Origin: Promicromonospora citrea
GTDB lineage: Bacteria > Actinomycetota > Actinomycetes > Actinomycetales > Cellulomonadaceae
Direction of reading: 5' to 3'
DNA length: 42,457 bases
Assembly: GCF_013004695.1 (NCBI RefSeq)
Contig: NZ_JABEMG010000028.1
Coordinates: 1-42,457, forward strand
The position numbers and the translations under genes were made by a program. Below are positions 14,687-22,881 of the stretch, piece after piece (position 1 is the stretch's first letter; every line of letters starts with the position of its first letter). The notes beneath the pieces are model-generated. The model saw only the letters and a list, made by a program, of their open reading frames with translations, was not told the DNA's origin and did not search any database.

Positions 14687-15810
14687 CGCAGCACCTCGAC
14701 CACTGCCGCGACACCCATCCCGCCGCCGACCGAGGCCGCGACCATCCCGAGGGTTCCGGCGGGCGCCCCGGAGCGGACCAGGCGGCTGAACAGCCGCACC
14801 AGGCTGACCGCGCCGCTGGCACCCCACGGATGGCCCAGGGCGAGGGCCCCGCCGTCGACGCAGACCCGTGGGTCGTCATCGTCGACGCCGATGCGGCCGA
14901 GCACCGCCAGCGACTGCGCCGCGAACGCCTCGACGATCTCGACGGCCGCGACGTCACCGATAGTGACCTCCGCGGCCGCGAGCGCCGCGAGCACGGCCGG
15001 TGCCGCGCCGATCCCGGGCAGGGCCGGGTCGCAGCCGACGGTGGCGTGCCCAAGGACCACGAGGCCCGGGGCCCCCGCGCGCAGCCTATGCGGCACGACG
15101 GAGACCGTCGCGGCGCCGTCGCTGATCCGGGTCGAGGTCCCCGCGGTGACGGTGCCGCCCGGGATCAGGGGGTTCAGGCGGGCCAGCAGGGACTCGGTCA
15201 CACCGGTCGAGTCGTCGGAGCGCACGTCCCCGAGTGGGACGAGCTCGGCGTCGAACCGTCCGGCGTCGCGGGCGGCGCGCGCCCGCCCGTGGCTGCGCGC
15301 CGCGTACGCGTCCTGCCGTTCCCGGGTGATCGCGTCGGCCTGGGCGAGGTCCTCGGCCGCGCGGACCATGTCCGGGTCGGGCCAGCCGGACGGCGCGAAC
15401 GGCGCCCGGTCGTAGGGCACGCCGTCGACGGACCTGGTCGGGGCCGTGGACGCGCTCTCGACGCCGCCCGCGATGCGCGGGCGGTCGTCCCCGGCTCGGA
15501 TCGCGGAGACCGCGTCGAGGACGGCGGCGAGGCCGCTGCCGCACTGTCGGTCCACGGTCACGCCCGGCACGCCGACGCCGAGCCCGGCGGCGAGCGCGGA
15601 GACACGGCCGAGGTTGCCTCCGGGGCCCATGCAGTTGCCGAGCACGACGTCGGCGACCGTCAGCGTCGACCCGGTGGCCGCCTCCGCGTCGGCGAGGGTG
15701 GCCCGGATGACAGGCGCGGCCAGCTGTTCGGGTCTGAGCTCGGCGAGGGCACGGCTGCGGGTGCCGATCGGCGTGCGGCGTGCGGCGACGATGACGGGCT
15801 CGTCAGGCAA
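14683..15810 (-). CDS. Thiolase-family acetyl-CoA acetyltransferase in biotin operon
   Basis: A 375-residue thiolase, similar in context to YhfS of the Bacillus subtilis biotin regulon (yhfU/bioY-yhfT-yhfS). The nucleophile Cys90 is in VDRQCGSGLAA and His327 in GHPWGASGA. The second catalytic Cys of the usual C-x-GGG motif is Ser360 here (ASVGGGMG), so condensation chemistry may be altered. The start is TTG 15810 with GAGGTGG six nt upstream, overlapping the ligase stop by 8 nt; no other start keeps the conserved EPVIVAARRTPIG strand. Its role may be to make or salvage a biotin-precursor acyl chain; this is inference from context. Confidence 0.85.
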   Translation of the reverse strand: MPDEPVIVAARRTPIGTRSRALAELRPEQLAAPVIRATLADAEAATGSTLTVADVVLGNCMGPGGNLGRVSALAAGLGVGVPGVTVDRQCGSGLAAVLDAVSAIRAGDDRPRIAGGVESASTAPTRSVDGVPYDRAPFAPSGWPDPDMVRAAEDLAQADAITRERQDAYAARSHGRARAARDAGRFDAELVPLGDVRSDDSTGVTESLLARLNPLIPGGTVTAGTSTRISDGAATVSVVPHRLRAGAPGLVVLGHATVGCDPALPGIGAAPAVLAALAAAEVTIGDVAAVEIVEAFAAQSLAVLGRIGVDDDDPRVCVDGGALALGHPWGASGAVSLVRLFSRLVRSGAPAGTLGMVAASVGGGMGVAAVVEVLR

Positions 15811-16921
15811 GTCGTACCACCTCGCCAGTGGCGACCAGGCGCCGGACCTCCGCTCGTGCGGGCTTTCCGGATGCGGTGCGGGGCAGCTGGCCGGTGAACC
15901 ACACGCGGGGCCGGTGTGCGGGGGTGAACCGGGTCGCGGCCATCGAGCGCAGGCTGCCCGCCGTGGGCGGCGGGGTGTGGGCGTCCACCTCGACCATGGC
16001 GGCGACCAGGGCCCCGACGCGGCGTCTGGGAATCCCGAAGACGACGGCGTCGGCGACTCCCGGGAGCGTCCGGAGGCCCGCCTCGACCTCGTCGGGGACG
16101 ACAGTGGCCGAGGCGGTGAGGATGGCCTCGTCCCCGCGGCCGCGCAGGGTCAGCACCCCGCCGTCGACGGTCGCGAGGTCACCGACCGTCGCCCATCCCC
16201 CGCCGGTACGCAACGGGCCGGACCGACCGAGGTAGCCGAGGGCGGTGTACGGCGAGCGAACCCACAGCTCGCCGTCCCGCACGGCGGTCTCCACCCCGGG
16301 AAAGGCCCGCAGGCCGCTCCCCTCGTCGAGCGCGACGAACGACAGCTCCGCCGCCCCGTAGTAGGAGACGACGCGGATACCAAGAGACTCCGCGTCCGCG
16401 CGCAGCCCCGCGTCGAGGCGCGAGCCACCGACGAGGGCGGTCCGCAGCCGCGGAAGGGCTCGGGCCTCGAGCATCGTCCGCAGCGCCTGTGGTGTGCCGT
16501 GGAAGAGGGTTGCTTCGGTGGCTTCCCGGCCGCCGGGAAAGACGGGCCGCGGTCCCCCGCTGAGCGCGTGGGCGAGGGAGAACAGCGTCAGCGAGGACGA
16601 CGGCGGGGCCGGCAGCATGATCAGCTCGTCCACGGCCGTCCCGTCGGTCAGCAGCTTCGAGACCACGGCGAAGGACCGTTCCCACGACGCGTCGGTGCGC
16701 AGCACGATCCGCGGTGCCCCGCTCGTCCCTGAGGTCAGGGCCGCCCAGGCCGCGCCGTCCGGGACCGGACCGGCGTCGGCGAGGTCGCGTACCGCGGACC
16801 ACTGCGCCGCAGGCCAGCGGTCGTCGCCGACGAGCGGGACGTCCCTGCGGCCACGCACGGCTTGGATGCGGTCGACGAGCTCGTCGGGCGAACCCCGCAG
16901 CACCACGATGCGCGGGGTCAT
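15803..16921 (-). CDS. AMP-forming acyl-CoA ligase-like protein in biotin operon
   Basis: A 372-residue member of the adenylate-forming family, placed as YhfT is in Bacillus biotin loci. The phosphate-binding loop is LTSGTSGAPRIVLRT, the adenine motif SYYGAAELSFV, the hinge region ATVGDLATVDGG..GRGDEAIL, and the C-terminal catalytic Lys is in LPRTASGKPAR. It is shorter than most ligases (about 500 residues), lacking much of the N-terminal subdomain. ATG 16921 overlaps the bioY stop as ATGA. It likely activates a carboxylic acid, possibly a pimelate- or biotin-related acyl group, for the adjoining thiolase. Confidence 0.83.
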   Translation of the reverse strand: MTPRIVVLRGSPDELVDRIQAVRGRRDVPLVGDDRWPAAQWSAVRDLADAGPVPDGAAWAALTSGTSGAPRIVLRTDASWERSFAVVSKLLTDGTAVDELIMLPAPPSSSLTLFSLAHALSGGPRPVFPGGREATEATLFHGTPQALRTMLEARALPRLRTALVGGSRLDAGLRADAESLGIRVVSYYGAAELSFVALDEGSGLRAFPGVETAVRDGELWVRSPYTALGYLGRSGPLRTGGGWATVGDLATVDGGVLTLRGRGDEAILTASATVVPDEVEAGLRTLPGVADAVVFGIPRRRVGALVAAMVEVDAHTPPPTAGSLRSMAATRFTPAHRPRVWFTGQLPRTASGKPARAEVRRLVATGEVVRLA

Positions 16922-17544
16922 CGCGTCGTCTCCGTAGCCGGACTGTCCCGCCATCGGGACGGGAGCCACGTGCGCCGGAACGCACGGGGGTAGGCGCGCA
17001 GGAGGGACGCGACGGTGAGGGTGGAGAGCGTCGCCTTCACAAGGTCTCCGGGGAGGAACACGAGGCTGGTGAGGGCCGTCTCCTCCAGGGAAAGGCGCGT
17101 GATCAGGCTCTGCACGGGGATGCCGAACGAGTAGACGACGATGATCCCGCCGACGACCGTGCCGATCGCCGTTCTCCAGATGCTCGGCTTCCGGGCCGAG
17201 GAGTGCACGATCAGGCCCGTCACGAACGCCCCGGCGACCCACCCGGCCAGGTATCCGGCGGAGGGCGCGACGAACGCGCTGATTCCGCCGCGCCCTCCGG
17301 CGAGCAGCGGCAGCCCGACGGCGACGAGCGCGAGCAGCACGACGACGGCCAGTGCGCTCAACCGAGGTCCGAGGACCGCTCCGGCGAGCATGACGCCCAG
17401 CGTCTGCGCGGTGATCGGTACCGCGCCGAGAACGCTGAAGCTACCCGGTAGACCGAGCGCCGCGATCAGCGCGACGAAGACAGCCACGCGCGCCATGTCC
17501 GTCGCGTCGAATGCTCGACGCCGCACACCGTGTTCGAGGAACAC
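16918..17544 (-). CDS. bioY: Biotin transporter substrate-binding subunit BioY
   Basis: A 208-residue S-component of an ECF transporter with about six membrane segments (ARVAVFVALIAALGLPGSF; LGVMLAGAVLG; LSALAVVVLLALVAVGLPL; YLAGWVAGAFVTGL; AIGTVVGGIIVVYSFGIP; FLPGDLVKATLSTLTVASLL). The BioY hallmarks GAVPITAQTLGVMLAG, GGRGGISAF..PSAGYLAGW and FLPGDLVK are all present. The start chosen is GTG 17544, with GGAGGT six nt upstream; longer in-frame starts at 17574 run through the operator. First gene of the five-gene biotin operon, under two BioQ-type operators. Confidence 0.95.
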   Translation of the reverse strand: MFLEHGVRRRAFDATDMARVAVFVALIAALGLPGSFSVLGAVPITAQTLGVMLAGAVLGPRLSALAVVVLLALVAVGLPLLAGGRGGISAFVAPSAGYLAGWVAGAFVTGLIVHSSARKPSIWRTAIGTVVGGIIVVYSFGIPVQSLITRLSLEETALTSLVFLPGDLVKATLSTLTVASLLRAYPRAFRRTWLPSRWRDSPATETTR

Positions 17545-17560
17545 CTGCTCACCTCCGACC

Positions 17561-17590
17561 TGAACACCGTTCACCTGAACGCTGTTCAGG
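17561..17590. promoter_or_regulatory. Two BioQ-type operators
   Basis: TGAAC-ACC-GTTCA (17561-17573) and CCTGAAC-GCT-GTTCAGG (17574-17590) abut in the bioY/bioQ spacer. Both fit TGAAC-N3-GTTCA, close to the TGAAC-N3-GTTAC motif reported for BioQ of Corynebacterium. The second ends 4 bp before the bioQ -10 TATAGT (17595-17600). Confidence 0.88.
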
Positions 17591-17606
17591 TTACTATAGT
17601 GGCAGC

Positions 17607-18254
17607 ATGCCAGCTTCGGGGACCTCGCTACGACGAAGTCGCGACGACGTTGCCGACATGGCCCTGCACCTCCTGGACGAGCAGGGCCTGCCCTATCTGA
17701 CGATGCGGCACCTGGCGACCGCCCTCGGCCTCCAGCCGAGCGCCTTGTACTGGCACTTCCCGAACAAGCAGGCCCTTCTGGCAGCGGTCAGCGAGCGGAT
17801 CCTCGCGCCGATGGGGGAGGTATCGATCGGCAACATGTCCATGCACGAGGCGGTGCTCACGCTGGGCGCGCGGATGCGTGAGTGCCTGCTCGCCCACCGG
17901 GACGCGTCCGAGCTGGTGTCGAGCTCGCTCGCCCTCGGGCTGGTCGGCTCACCCGTGCGGACCAAGCTCCTGGATGTCTCTCGCCTGCACGGCGTGCCCA
18001 ACGCTCTGGCCGAGGTGGCAGCGGAGGCGGTCATGCACTTCGTCATGGGCTTCACGTTCCACGAGCAGCAACGCCTGGCCGCGAGCCAGCTCGGGCTGCT
18101 GGAGGTCCCACCCGCCTCGACGGTGGAGGATACGGGGGCCGACTCCCTCGATGACGACACCTTCGCCGAGGCTCTGGCGATGATCGCGCACGGCACCGAG
18201 GTCTCGATCGCCCAGTATCGGAGCCGGCAGCAACAGGGCTCCTCGCCCTTCTGA
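17607..18254 (+). CDS. bioQ: BioQ-type TetR repressor of biotin genes
   Basis: A 215-residue TetR protein with a helix-turn-helix at about residues 12-58 (DDVADMALHLLDEQGLPYLTMRHLATALG split, then PSALYWHFPNKQALLAAV) and a TetR_C-like second half ending HGTEVSIAQYRSRQQQ. It is divergent from bioY, and TGAAC-N3-GTTCA operators fill the spacer; both points identify it as BioQ, the actinobacterial biotin repressor. ATG 17607 follows TATAGT by exactly 6 nt, so the transcript is probably leaderless and self-repressed. Confidence 0.85.
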   Translation: MPASGTSLRRSRDDVADMALHLLDEQGLPYLTMRHLATALGLQPSALYWHFPNKQALLAAVSERILAPMGEVSIGNMSMHEAVLTLGARMRECLLAHRDASELVSSSLALGLVGSPVRTKLLDVSRLHGVPNALAEVAAEAVMHFVMGFTFHEQQRLAASQLGLLEVPPASTVEDTGADSLDDDTFAEALAMIAHGTEVSIAQYRSRQQQGSSPF

Positions 18255-18417
18255 TCCACTGCCCAACGGCGTGTCGGCACCGAACTGCTCCGTCGTCGTA
18301 CCGATGTCCGCTGCGTCACACAACCGGTCCAGCTTTCCGGACCACACCTGTCCGGGTAGGTCCATAGCGTGCGGATGGACCGGGAGGGGCCCGGTCCTGA
18401 GAGGGGAATCGGCAACT

Positions 18418-19398
18418 ATGAGCGGACGACGACTGCTGATCTACGGTGCAACCGGGTACACCGGTCGCCTGGTCGCGGAGCGGGCGGTGGAGGTCGGCCT
18501 GGACGTGACCGTGGCCGGACGGGACGCCGGAAAGGTCGGCGACCTGGCGGGCTCCCTGGGCGTCGCGTCCCGCGTGTTCGACGTCGATGACATCGACGGG
18601 GTGCGCAGCGCGCTGCGGGACGTCGACTGTGTGCTCAACGTCGCTGGCCCGTTCCGGCACACGGCCCGGCAGCTGATGGACGCGGCCGTCGAGGCCGGTG
18701 TGCACTATCTCGACACGACAGCGGAGTTCGAGATCTTCGCGCTGGCGGAGTCGAAGGACGCTGCGGCGTCTCGTGCCGGGGTCATGGTCATGTCCGGGAC
18801 AGGGTGGGACGTGGTGCCGAGCGACAGCCTCGCCCTGCACACCGCCCGCCGGGTGGCCGATGCCGAGAAGCTCACGATCGCGCTGCGCGTGACCGGCGGC
18901 TTTTCCCGCGGCTCGTTGGCCAGCTCTGCGGGTATCGAGGACCTGGGCACCCTGGTGCGCCGGTCCGGAGAGCTGACTCGGCTCGACCAAGCCGGAACGC
19001 GGTCGTTCGACTTCGGCAACGGCCCGGAGGACTGCATACCCGCCCCGATGGGCGACCTGATCACCGGACTGAAGTCGACCGGCATCGGGAACATCGAGGT
19101 GTTCCTGGGTACGGACGCGGGCTTCCCTGACGTCGACCCCGCTGACGCGGGCCCCACCGCGCAGGAACGCGCCCAGGGGCGCTACCTGGCCATCGCCGAG
19201 GTGACCGGCCGTGACGGTGCGGTGGCACGATCGCTGATCGACACCCCCACCGGTTACACGTTCACCCAGCTGAGCTCGGTGGAGATCGCACGCCGGGTAC
19301 TCGACGGGCAGTTCACCGCCGGGTTCCAGAGCCCCGCCTCGGCCTACGGCCCTGAGCTGGCCACCAGCATCGCGGACACCATCATCGTCGACCTCTGA
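18418..19398 (+). CDS. Saccharopine dehydrogenase-like NAD(P)-binding protein
   Basis: A 326-residue protein with an N-terminal Rossmann motif IYGATGYTGRLVAERA, a second motif VLNVAGPFRHTARQLMDAAVEAGVHYLD (read in pieces), and a C-terminal domain. It belongs to the saccharopine dehydrogenase/trans-acting enoyl reductase group, whose members often reduce lipids or unsaturated compounds rather than make lysine. AGAGGGG lies about 10 nt before ATG 18418. A GGTCC-N8-GGACC dyad (18326-18343) lies in the promoter region. The gene converges on the WYL regulator at 19419. Confidence 0.82.
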   Translation: MSGRRLLIYGATGYTGRLVAERAVEVGLDVTVAGRDAGKVGDLAGSLGVASRVFDVDDIDGVRSALRDVDCVLNVAGPFRHTARQLMDAAVEAGVHYLDTTAEFEIFALAESKDAAASRAGVMVMSGTGWDVVPSDSLALHTARRVADAEKLTIALRVTGGFSRGSLASSAGIEDLGTLVRRSGELTRLDQAGTRSFDFGNGPEDCIPAPMGDLITGLKSTGIGNIEVFLGTDAGFPDVDPADAGPTAQERAQGRYLAIAEVTGRDGAVARSLIDTPTGYTFTQLSSVEIARRVLDGQFTAGFQSPASAYGPELATSIADTIIVDL

Positions 19399-19418
19399 CA
19401 GCAGCGCGGACGGCGGCG

Positions 19419-20399
19419 CTACGGCCGGGGCGACGAGCCTGTCGCCCCGGCCGAGCCGTTGCTCTCGACGAGCGCTATGGCCCGTCGTCGCACCGCCTCC
19501 CGCACCGAGTCCGGGGACAGGACCGTCAGCGGAACTCCCAGGCGCATCAGGTACTCCCCGAGGGACTCCGCGTCCGTGCCGCCGATCCGCACGATCGTGG
19601 CGTGCGGCCCGTCCGGCTCATGAGTACCGGCGGTGGGCGGCACGGCGCGCATCGCGTCGTCGAGAGAGAGCGGCAGGCGCACGACGGCGTAGAGCGGGTA
19701 GTCGCTGACGAGCATCTCGGCGACGAGCCGTGCGGCGTCGGGCGGGTCCGGCACGTGCACCAGCCGGCCGGTGGGGTGGACGTCGATGACCCGGTCGGCG
19801 CGGAAGGTCCGCCAGGCTCCCTTGGCGACGTCCAGCGCCACGAGGTACCAGCGGTTCCCGGTGAAGACCAGGCGATACGGATCGACGTCACGCACCGTGT
19901 CGGTCCCCTGCATGCTCCGGTAGGACAGCGTGATCCGTTCGCCGCGCCGGCAGACCTGCGCCAACCCCGCAAGCATCCCGGGCGAGAGCGGCTGCCCGCA
20001 GACCCTTGTGGTGTGCTCGAAGACGCCGTCCATCGCACCGAGCCGGGACGCCACCCGCGCCGGTAGGAGCTGGCGGAGCTTCAGCAGCGCCGACAGTACC
20101 GCCTGGTCGTCACCGAGCACCCTGGTCTGCGCGGCCTCGCGCAGCGCGACACTGACGGCCAGCGCCTCCTCGTCGTCGAGCACGAGGGGCAGGTGGCTGC
20201 GACTTTCCCTGAGCCGGTAACCACCCCAGTGGCCGGGATCCGACTCGACGTCGTAACCGAGGTCGCGCAGCCGGGCGACATCACGTCGCACCGTCCGCTC
20301 CGTGACGTCCATACGCTGCGCGAGCTCGCCGGCCGTCCAGCTCGTCCGCGACCACAGCAGGGACAGCAGCTGCAGCAGCCGCGAGGAGGTGCTGATCAC
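19419..20399 (-). CDS. WYL-domain transcriptional regulator
   Basis: A 326-residue regulator with an N-terminal winged HTH (about residues 5-60: LLQLLSLLWSRTSWTAGELAQRMDVTERTVRRDVARLR in pieces) and a WYL domain (about residues 150-215: ITLSYRSMQGTD, YRLVFTGNRWYLVALDVAKGAWRTFRADRV). A C-terminal WCX-like region follows. The start is GTG 20399, 2 nt after the hydrolase stop and with no clear ribosome site, so translation is probably coupled. As third gene of the MFS-hydrolase-WYL operon it may regulate this operon or the saccharopine-like gene. The ligand is unknown. Confidence 0.87.
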   Translation of the reverse strand: MISTSSRLLQLLSLLWSRTSWTAGELAQRMDVTERTVRRDVARLRDLGYDVESDPGHWGGYRLRESRSHLPLVLDDEEALAVSVALREAAQTRVLGDDQAVLSALLKLRQLLPARVASRLGAMDGVFEHTTRVCGQPLSPGMLAGLAQVCRRGERITLSYRSMQGTDTVRDVDPYRLVFTGNRWYLVALDVAKGAWRTFRADRVIDVHPTGRLVHVPDPPDAARLVAEMLVSDYPLYAVVRLPLSLDDAMRAVPPTAGTHEPDGPHATIVRIGGTDAESLGEYLMRLGVPLTVLSPDSVREAVRRRAIALVESNGSAGATGSSPRP

Positions 20400-20401
20400 A
20401 G

Positions 20402-21319
20402 TCAGTAGCCGAAGTGTTCCTTGATCGCGGTCAGGACTGCCTCAGGTGCCTCGTGCAACATCCAGTGGCCGGTGTCCAACGCCGCACCCGTGGCCTGCGG
20501 CGCGGCGTCCCGGACGGCCTGCAGAAAGCTATCGAGCAGCGGCGCCTGAGCCAGGACGTGCACCGGGATCGCTAGCGGCAGCGCCATGGCCAGCCGGTTG
20601 TCGACCTCGTCCTGCGGCCACGCCTGGTAGTACCGGGACCCGTTGTGCAGCGCAGCAGGCCGGGCATACGCCCGCACGTACTCTTCGAGGACCCCGGGCG
20701 TCATCGGCAGCTCACCGCCACCCGCCTGGACCCGGTAGAAGTAGTCGAGGTAGAGGCGCTCGCGCCCGGCGACGAGGTCCTCGAACAGGGGCTCCTGCTC
20801 GTGGAACGCGAAGTGGAAGGACAGCGGGCGCACCTGGTCGTACCGCAGCGACCCACCAACGATCGGGAAGTCCATCATCAGCCAGCCCGTGAACTGGTCG
20901 CGCCACTGGGTGACCAGGGCGAACGCGATACCGCTCCCGGCGTCGTGCGATACGAGCTGGACGCCGCTGGTGAAGCCCAGCAGGTCCAGGAGCCGGTGGA
21001 CGTAGCCGGCGAGGGTGACCTTGTCGTGCGACGGGAGGGAACCGGTGCTGTCGCCGAGGCCGGGGAGGTCGATCGCGATCACGGTGTGGCCCGGTAGGAG
21101 GTCGGTCATGATCGGCAGCCAGCCGTACCAGGTCTCGGTGAAACCGTGCAGCAGCACGATCGGGGTAGGCCCGTCGCCCCCGACGACATAGTGCATCTGC
21201 AGGTCGTCGATGGTGGTGAAGCCGTGCCGGAACGTGTCCTGGAAGGCTGGGTCGTCGCGGGTCGCGGTGTCGTAGCCGGTGCTCAGCGGGGCTTCGGTGG
21301 TGAGGTCGGAGAGAGTCAT
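20402..21319 (-). CDS. Epoxide hydrolase / dehalogenase-like alpha/beta hydrolase
   Basis: A 305-residue cytoplasmic alpha/beta hydrolase. The nucleophile position is Asp126 in LVSHDAGSG, not Ser, which places it with epoxide hydrolases and haloalkane or fluoroacetate dehalogenases. The oxyanion segment is HGFTETWYGW at residues 59-68, and the catalytic His285 is in DTGHWMLHEAP. The cap region contains FHFAFHEQEPLFED, common in these enzymes. ATG 21319 overlaps the MFS stop as ATGA. Pairing with an efflux pump suggests breakdown or export of a reactive xenobiotic; this is inference. Confidence 0.85.
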   Translation of the reverse strand: MTLSDLTTEAPLSTGYDTATRDDPAFQDTFRHGFTTIDDLQMHYVVGGDGPTPIVLLHGFTETWYGWLPIMTDLLPGHTVIAIDLPGLGDSTGSLPSHDKVTLAGYVHRLLDLLGFTSGVQLVSHDAGSGIAFALVTQWRDQFTGWLMMDFPIVGGSLRYDQVRPLSFHFAFHEQEPLFEDLVAGRERLYLDYFYRVQAGGGELPMTPGVLEEYVRAYARPAALHNGSRYYQAWPQDEVDNRLAMALPLAIPVHVLAQAPLLDSFLQAVRDAAPQATGAALDTGHWMLHEAPEAVLTAIKEHFGY

Positions 21320-22770
21320 GACCGGGTCCTTTCACGGGGGACGGTGATGTTGAGGGAGACGAGCACGGTGGCGACCATGAGGCCGGCGCACACCAGGAGG
21401 GCCACGGACAGGCCGTCCATGAGCGAGCCGCTGGCGACCGTCACGCTGGCGGCGACGGTGTTCAGTACGGCGATGACCACCGCACCGCTGACCTGCTGGG
21501 CAGCGTTCACCGTTCCGCCCGCTGCCCCGGAGTGCTCGTCCGGCACGCCGGTCAGCGCTGTGGCGCTCAGCGCGGGCCAGGACAAGCCGACTGCGGCGCC
21601 GACCAGTGCCATCGCGGGCAACAGGACGGCGAGCCCGGTGGCGCTGCTCGACGAGGAGAGCATCAGGAACCCGGCTACCCCGGACGCCGCGCCGGTCGCG
21701 ATCACGACGCGTGGCCCGAACCTGAGCATGAGTCGCCCACCTACCGTGGCGAAGACAAGAACGGCGAGGGTCGTGGGCAGAAAGGCCAGCCCGGACTCGA
21801 GCGCGTTGTATCCGCGCACCTGCTGCAGGTAGTAGATGATCAGCACGTTGCTGGCAAAGATGGCGCCGGCCAGGAGCGCGGTCGCTCCGAACGCGCTGCC
21901 GCGGACGCGGTCGGTGAGCACGGACAGCGGGAGCAGCGGGGCCTTGGTCCGGTGCTCGATGCCGACGAAGGCCACCAGCAGGAGCAGCCCTCCCACGATC
22001 GGCGCCAAGGCCTGGATCGACGCCCAGCCGTACGCCTCTGCGAGGGTGGCGCCGTACACGATCGCCGCGACGCCGAGGGTCGACGTCACCGTCCCGGGCA
22101 GGTCGAGCCGGCCGCGGACTGCGGCCTTCGACTCCCGGACCACGAGCAGCGCTGCGACGGCGATGGCGATCGCCAGAGGAGCGTTGACCAGCAGGGTCCA
22201 GCGCCAGGAGGTGTACTCGGTCAGGACGCCGCCCAGGATCAGTCCGAGCGACGCGCCCAGTCCACCTACACCGCCCCACACCGCGAACGCCTTGGCTCGC
22301 TGGGCCGGCTCGGTGAAGTTCGTGGTGATCAGCGAGAGGACCACCGGTGCGAGGACGGCACCGAACGCGCCCTGCAGTGCACGCGCGGCATAGAGCAGGC
22401 CCGCGCTACCGGCGATGCCGCCGAGCAGAGACGCTATGCCGAACCCGACCAGCGACCACACCAGCGCGCGCTTGCGCCCCAGATAGTCACCGACCCGGCC
22501 GCCGAGCAGCAGCAGGCCGCCGAACGTGATGGCGTAGGCGGTCACGACCCAGTGCCGGTCGGCGTCAGAGATTCCGAGGTCCGCCTGCGCCGACGGCAGC
22601 GCGACCGTGACGATGGTCGTGTCGAGCTGGATGGTGAGCTGGGTGATCGCGAGGACGGCGAGCAAGAGGCCCGGTCGTACCGGGAGCTTGGCACCCCGGG
22701 GCGCCCGGCCCAAGGACGTGCCACGGGGTCGGCCGGCCGTCGGACCGGCGGAGGCGGAAGTGGTTGACAT
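21316..22770 (-). CDS. MFS transporter, DHA2 (EmrB/QacA-like) drug efflux type
   Basis: A 484-residue polytopic membrane protein with about 14 hydrophobic segments, typical of the DHA2 proton antiporters. Motifs include LDTTIVTVALPSAQADLG in TM1, the A-like motif GRVGDYLGRKRALV, and motif C GLGASLGLILGG with PLAIAIAVAALLV downstream. The ATG at 22770 is close to a GGAG (GGAGCC then ATG), tighter than usual; longer forms are GC-rich leader sequence. It is the first gene of an operon with the epoxide-hydrolase-like and WYL genes, and is divergent from the LuxR regulator. A dyad (22804-22848) separates them. Confidence 0.9.
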   Translation of the reverse strand: MSTTSASAGPTAGRPRGTSLGRAPRGAKLPVRPGLLLAVLAITQLTIQLDTTIVTVALPSAQADLGISDADRHWVVTAYAITFGGLLLLGGRVGDYLGRKRALVWSLVGFGIASLLGGIAGSAGLLYAARALQGAFGAVLAPVVLSLITTNFTEPAQRAKAFAVWGGVGGLGASLGLILGGVLTEYTSWRWTLLVNAPLAIAIAVAALLVVRESKAAVRGRLDLPGTVTSTLGVAAIVYGATLAEAYGWASIQALAPIVGGLLLLVAFVGIEHRTKAPLLPLSVLTDRVRGSAFGATALLAGAIFASNVLIIYYLQQVRGYNALESGLAFLPTTLAVLVFATVGGRLMLRFGPRVVIATGAASGVAGFLMLSSSSSATGLAVLLPAMALVGAAVGLSWPALSATALTGVPDEHSGAAGGTVNAAQQVSGAVVIAVLNTVAASVTVASGSLMDGLSVALLVCAGLMVATVLVSLNITVPRERTRS

Positions 22771-22803
22771 GGCTCCAGCCTGTGCGGACCGGTGTCGCGA
22801 GCC

Positions 22804-22848
22804 CATCCCCCACCTGGGGGTGACGAACACCCCCGCACCTGGGGGATG
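22804..22848. promoter_or_regulatory. Compound dyad between MFS and LuxR genes
   Basis: Two G/C-run units, CCCCCACCTGGGGG (22807-22820) and CCCCCGCACCTGGGGG (22830-22845), each dyadic, also sit within a larger inverted repeat bounded by CATCCCCCA and TGGGGGATG. They precede the LuxR -10 TACTGT (22870-22875) and the MFS start, so this is the likely operator of the LuxR-type regulator. Confidence 0.6.
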
Positions 22849-22881
22849 TCGCAACCCACCCGGGCCTCGTACTGTGCAGAG

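Noticed and set aside
17545-17574. Upstream start for bioY at 17574
   Set aside because: It would place the N-terminus inside the BioQ operators, while GTG 17544 has an ideal ribosome site.
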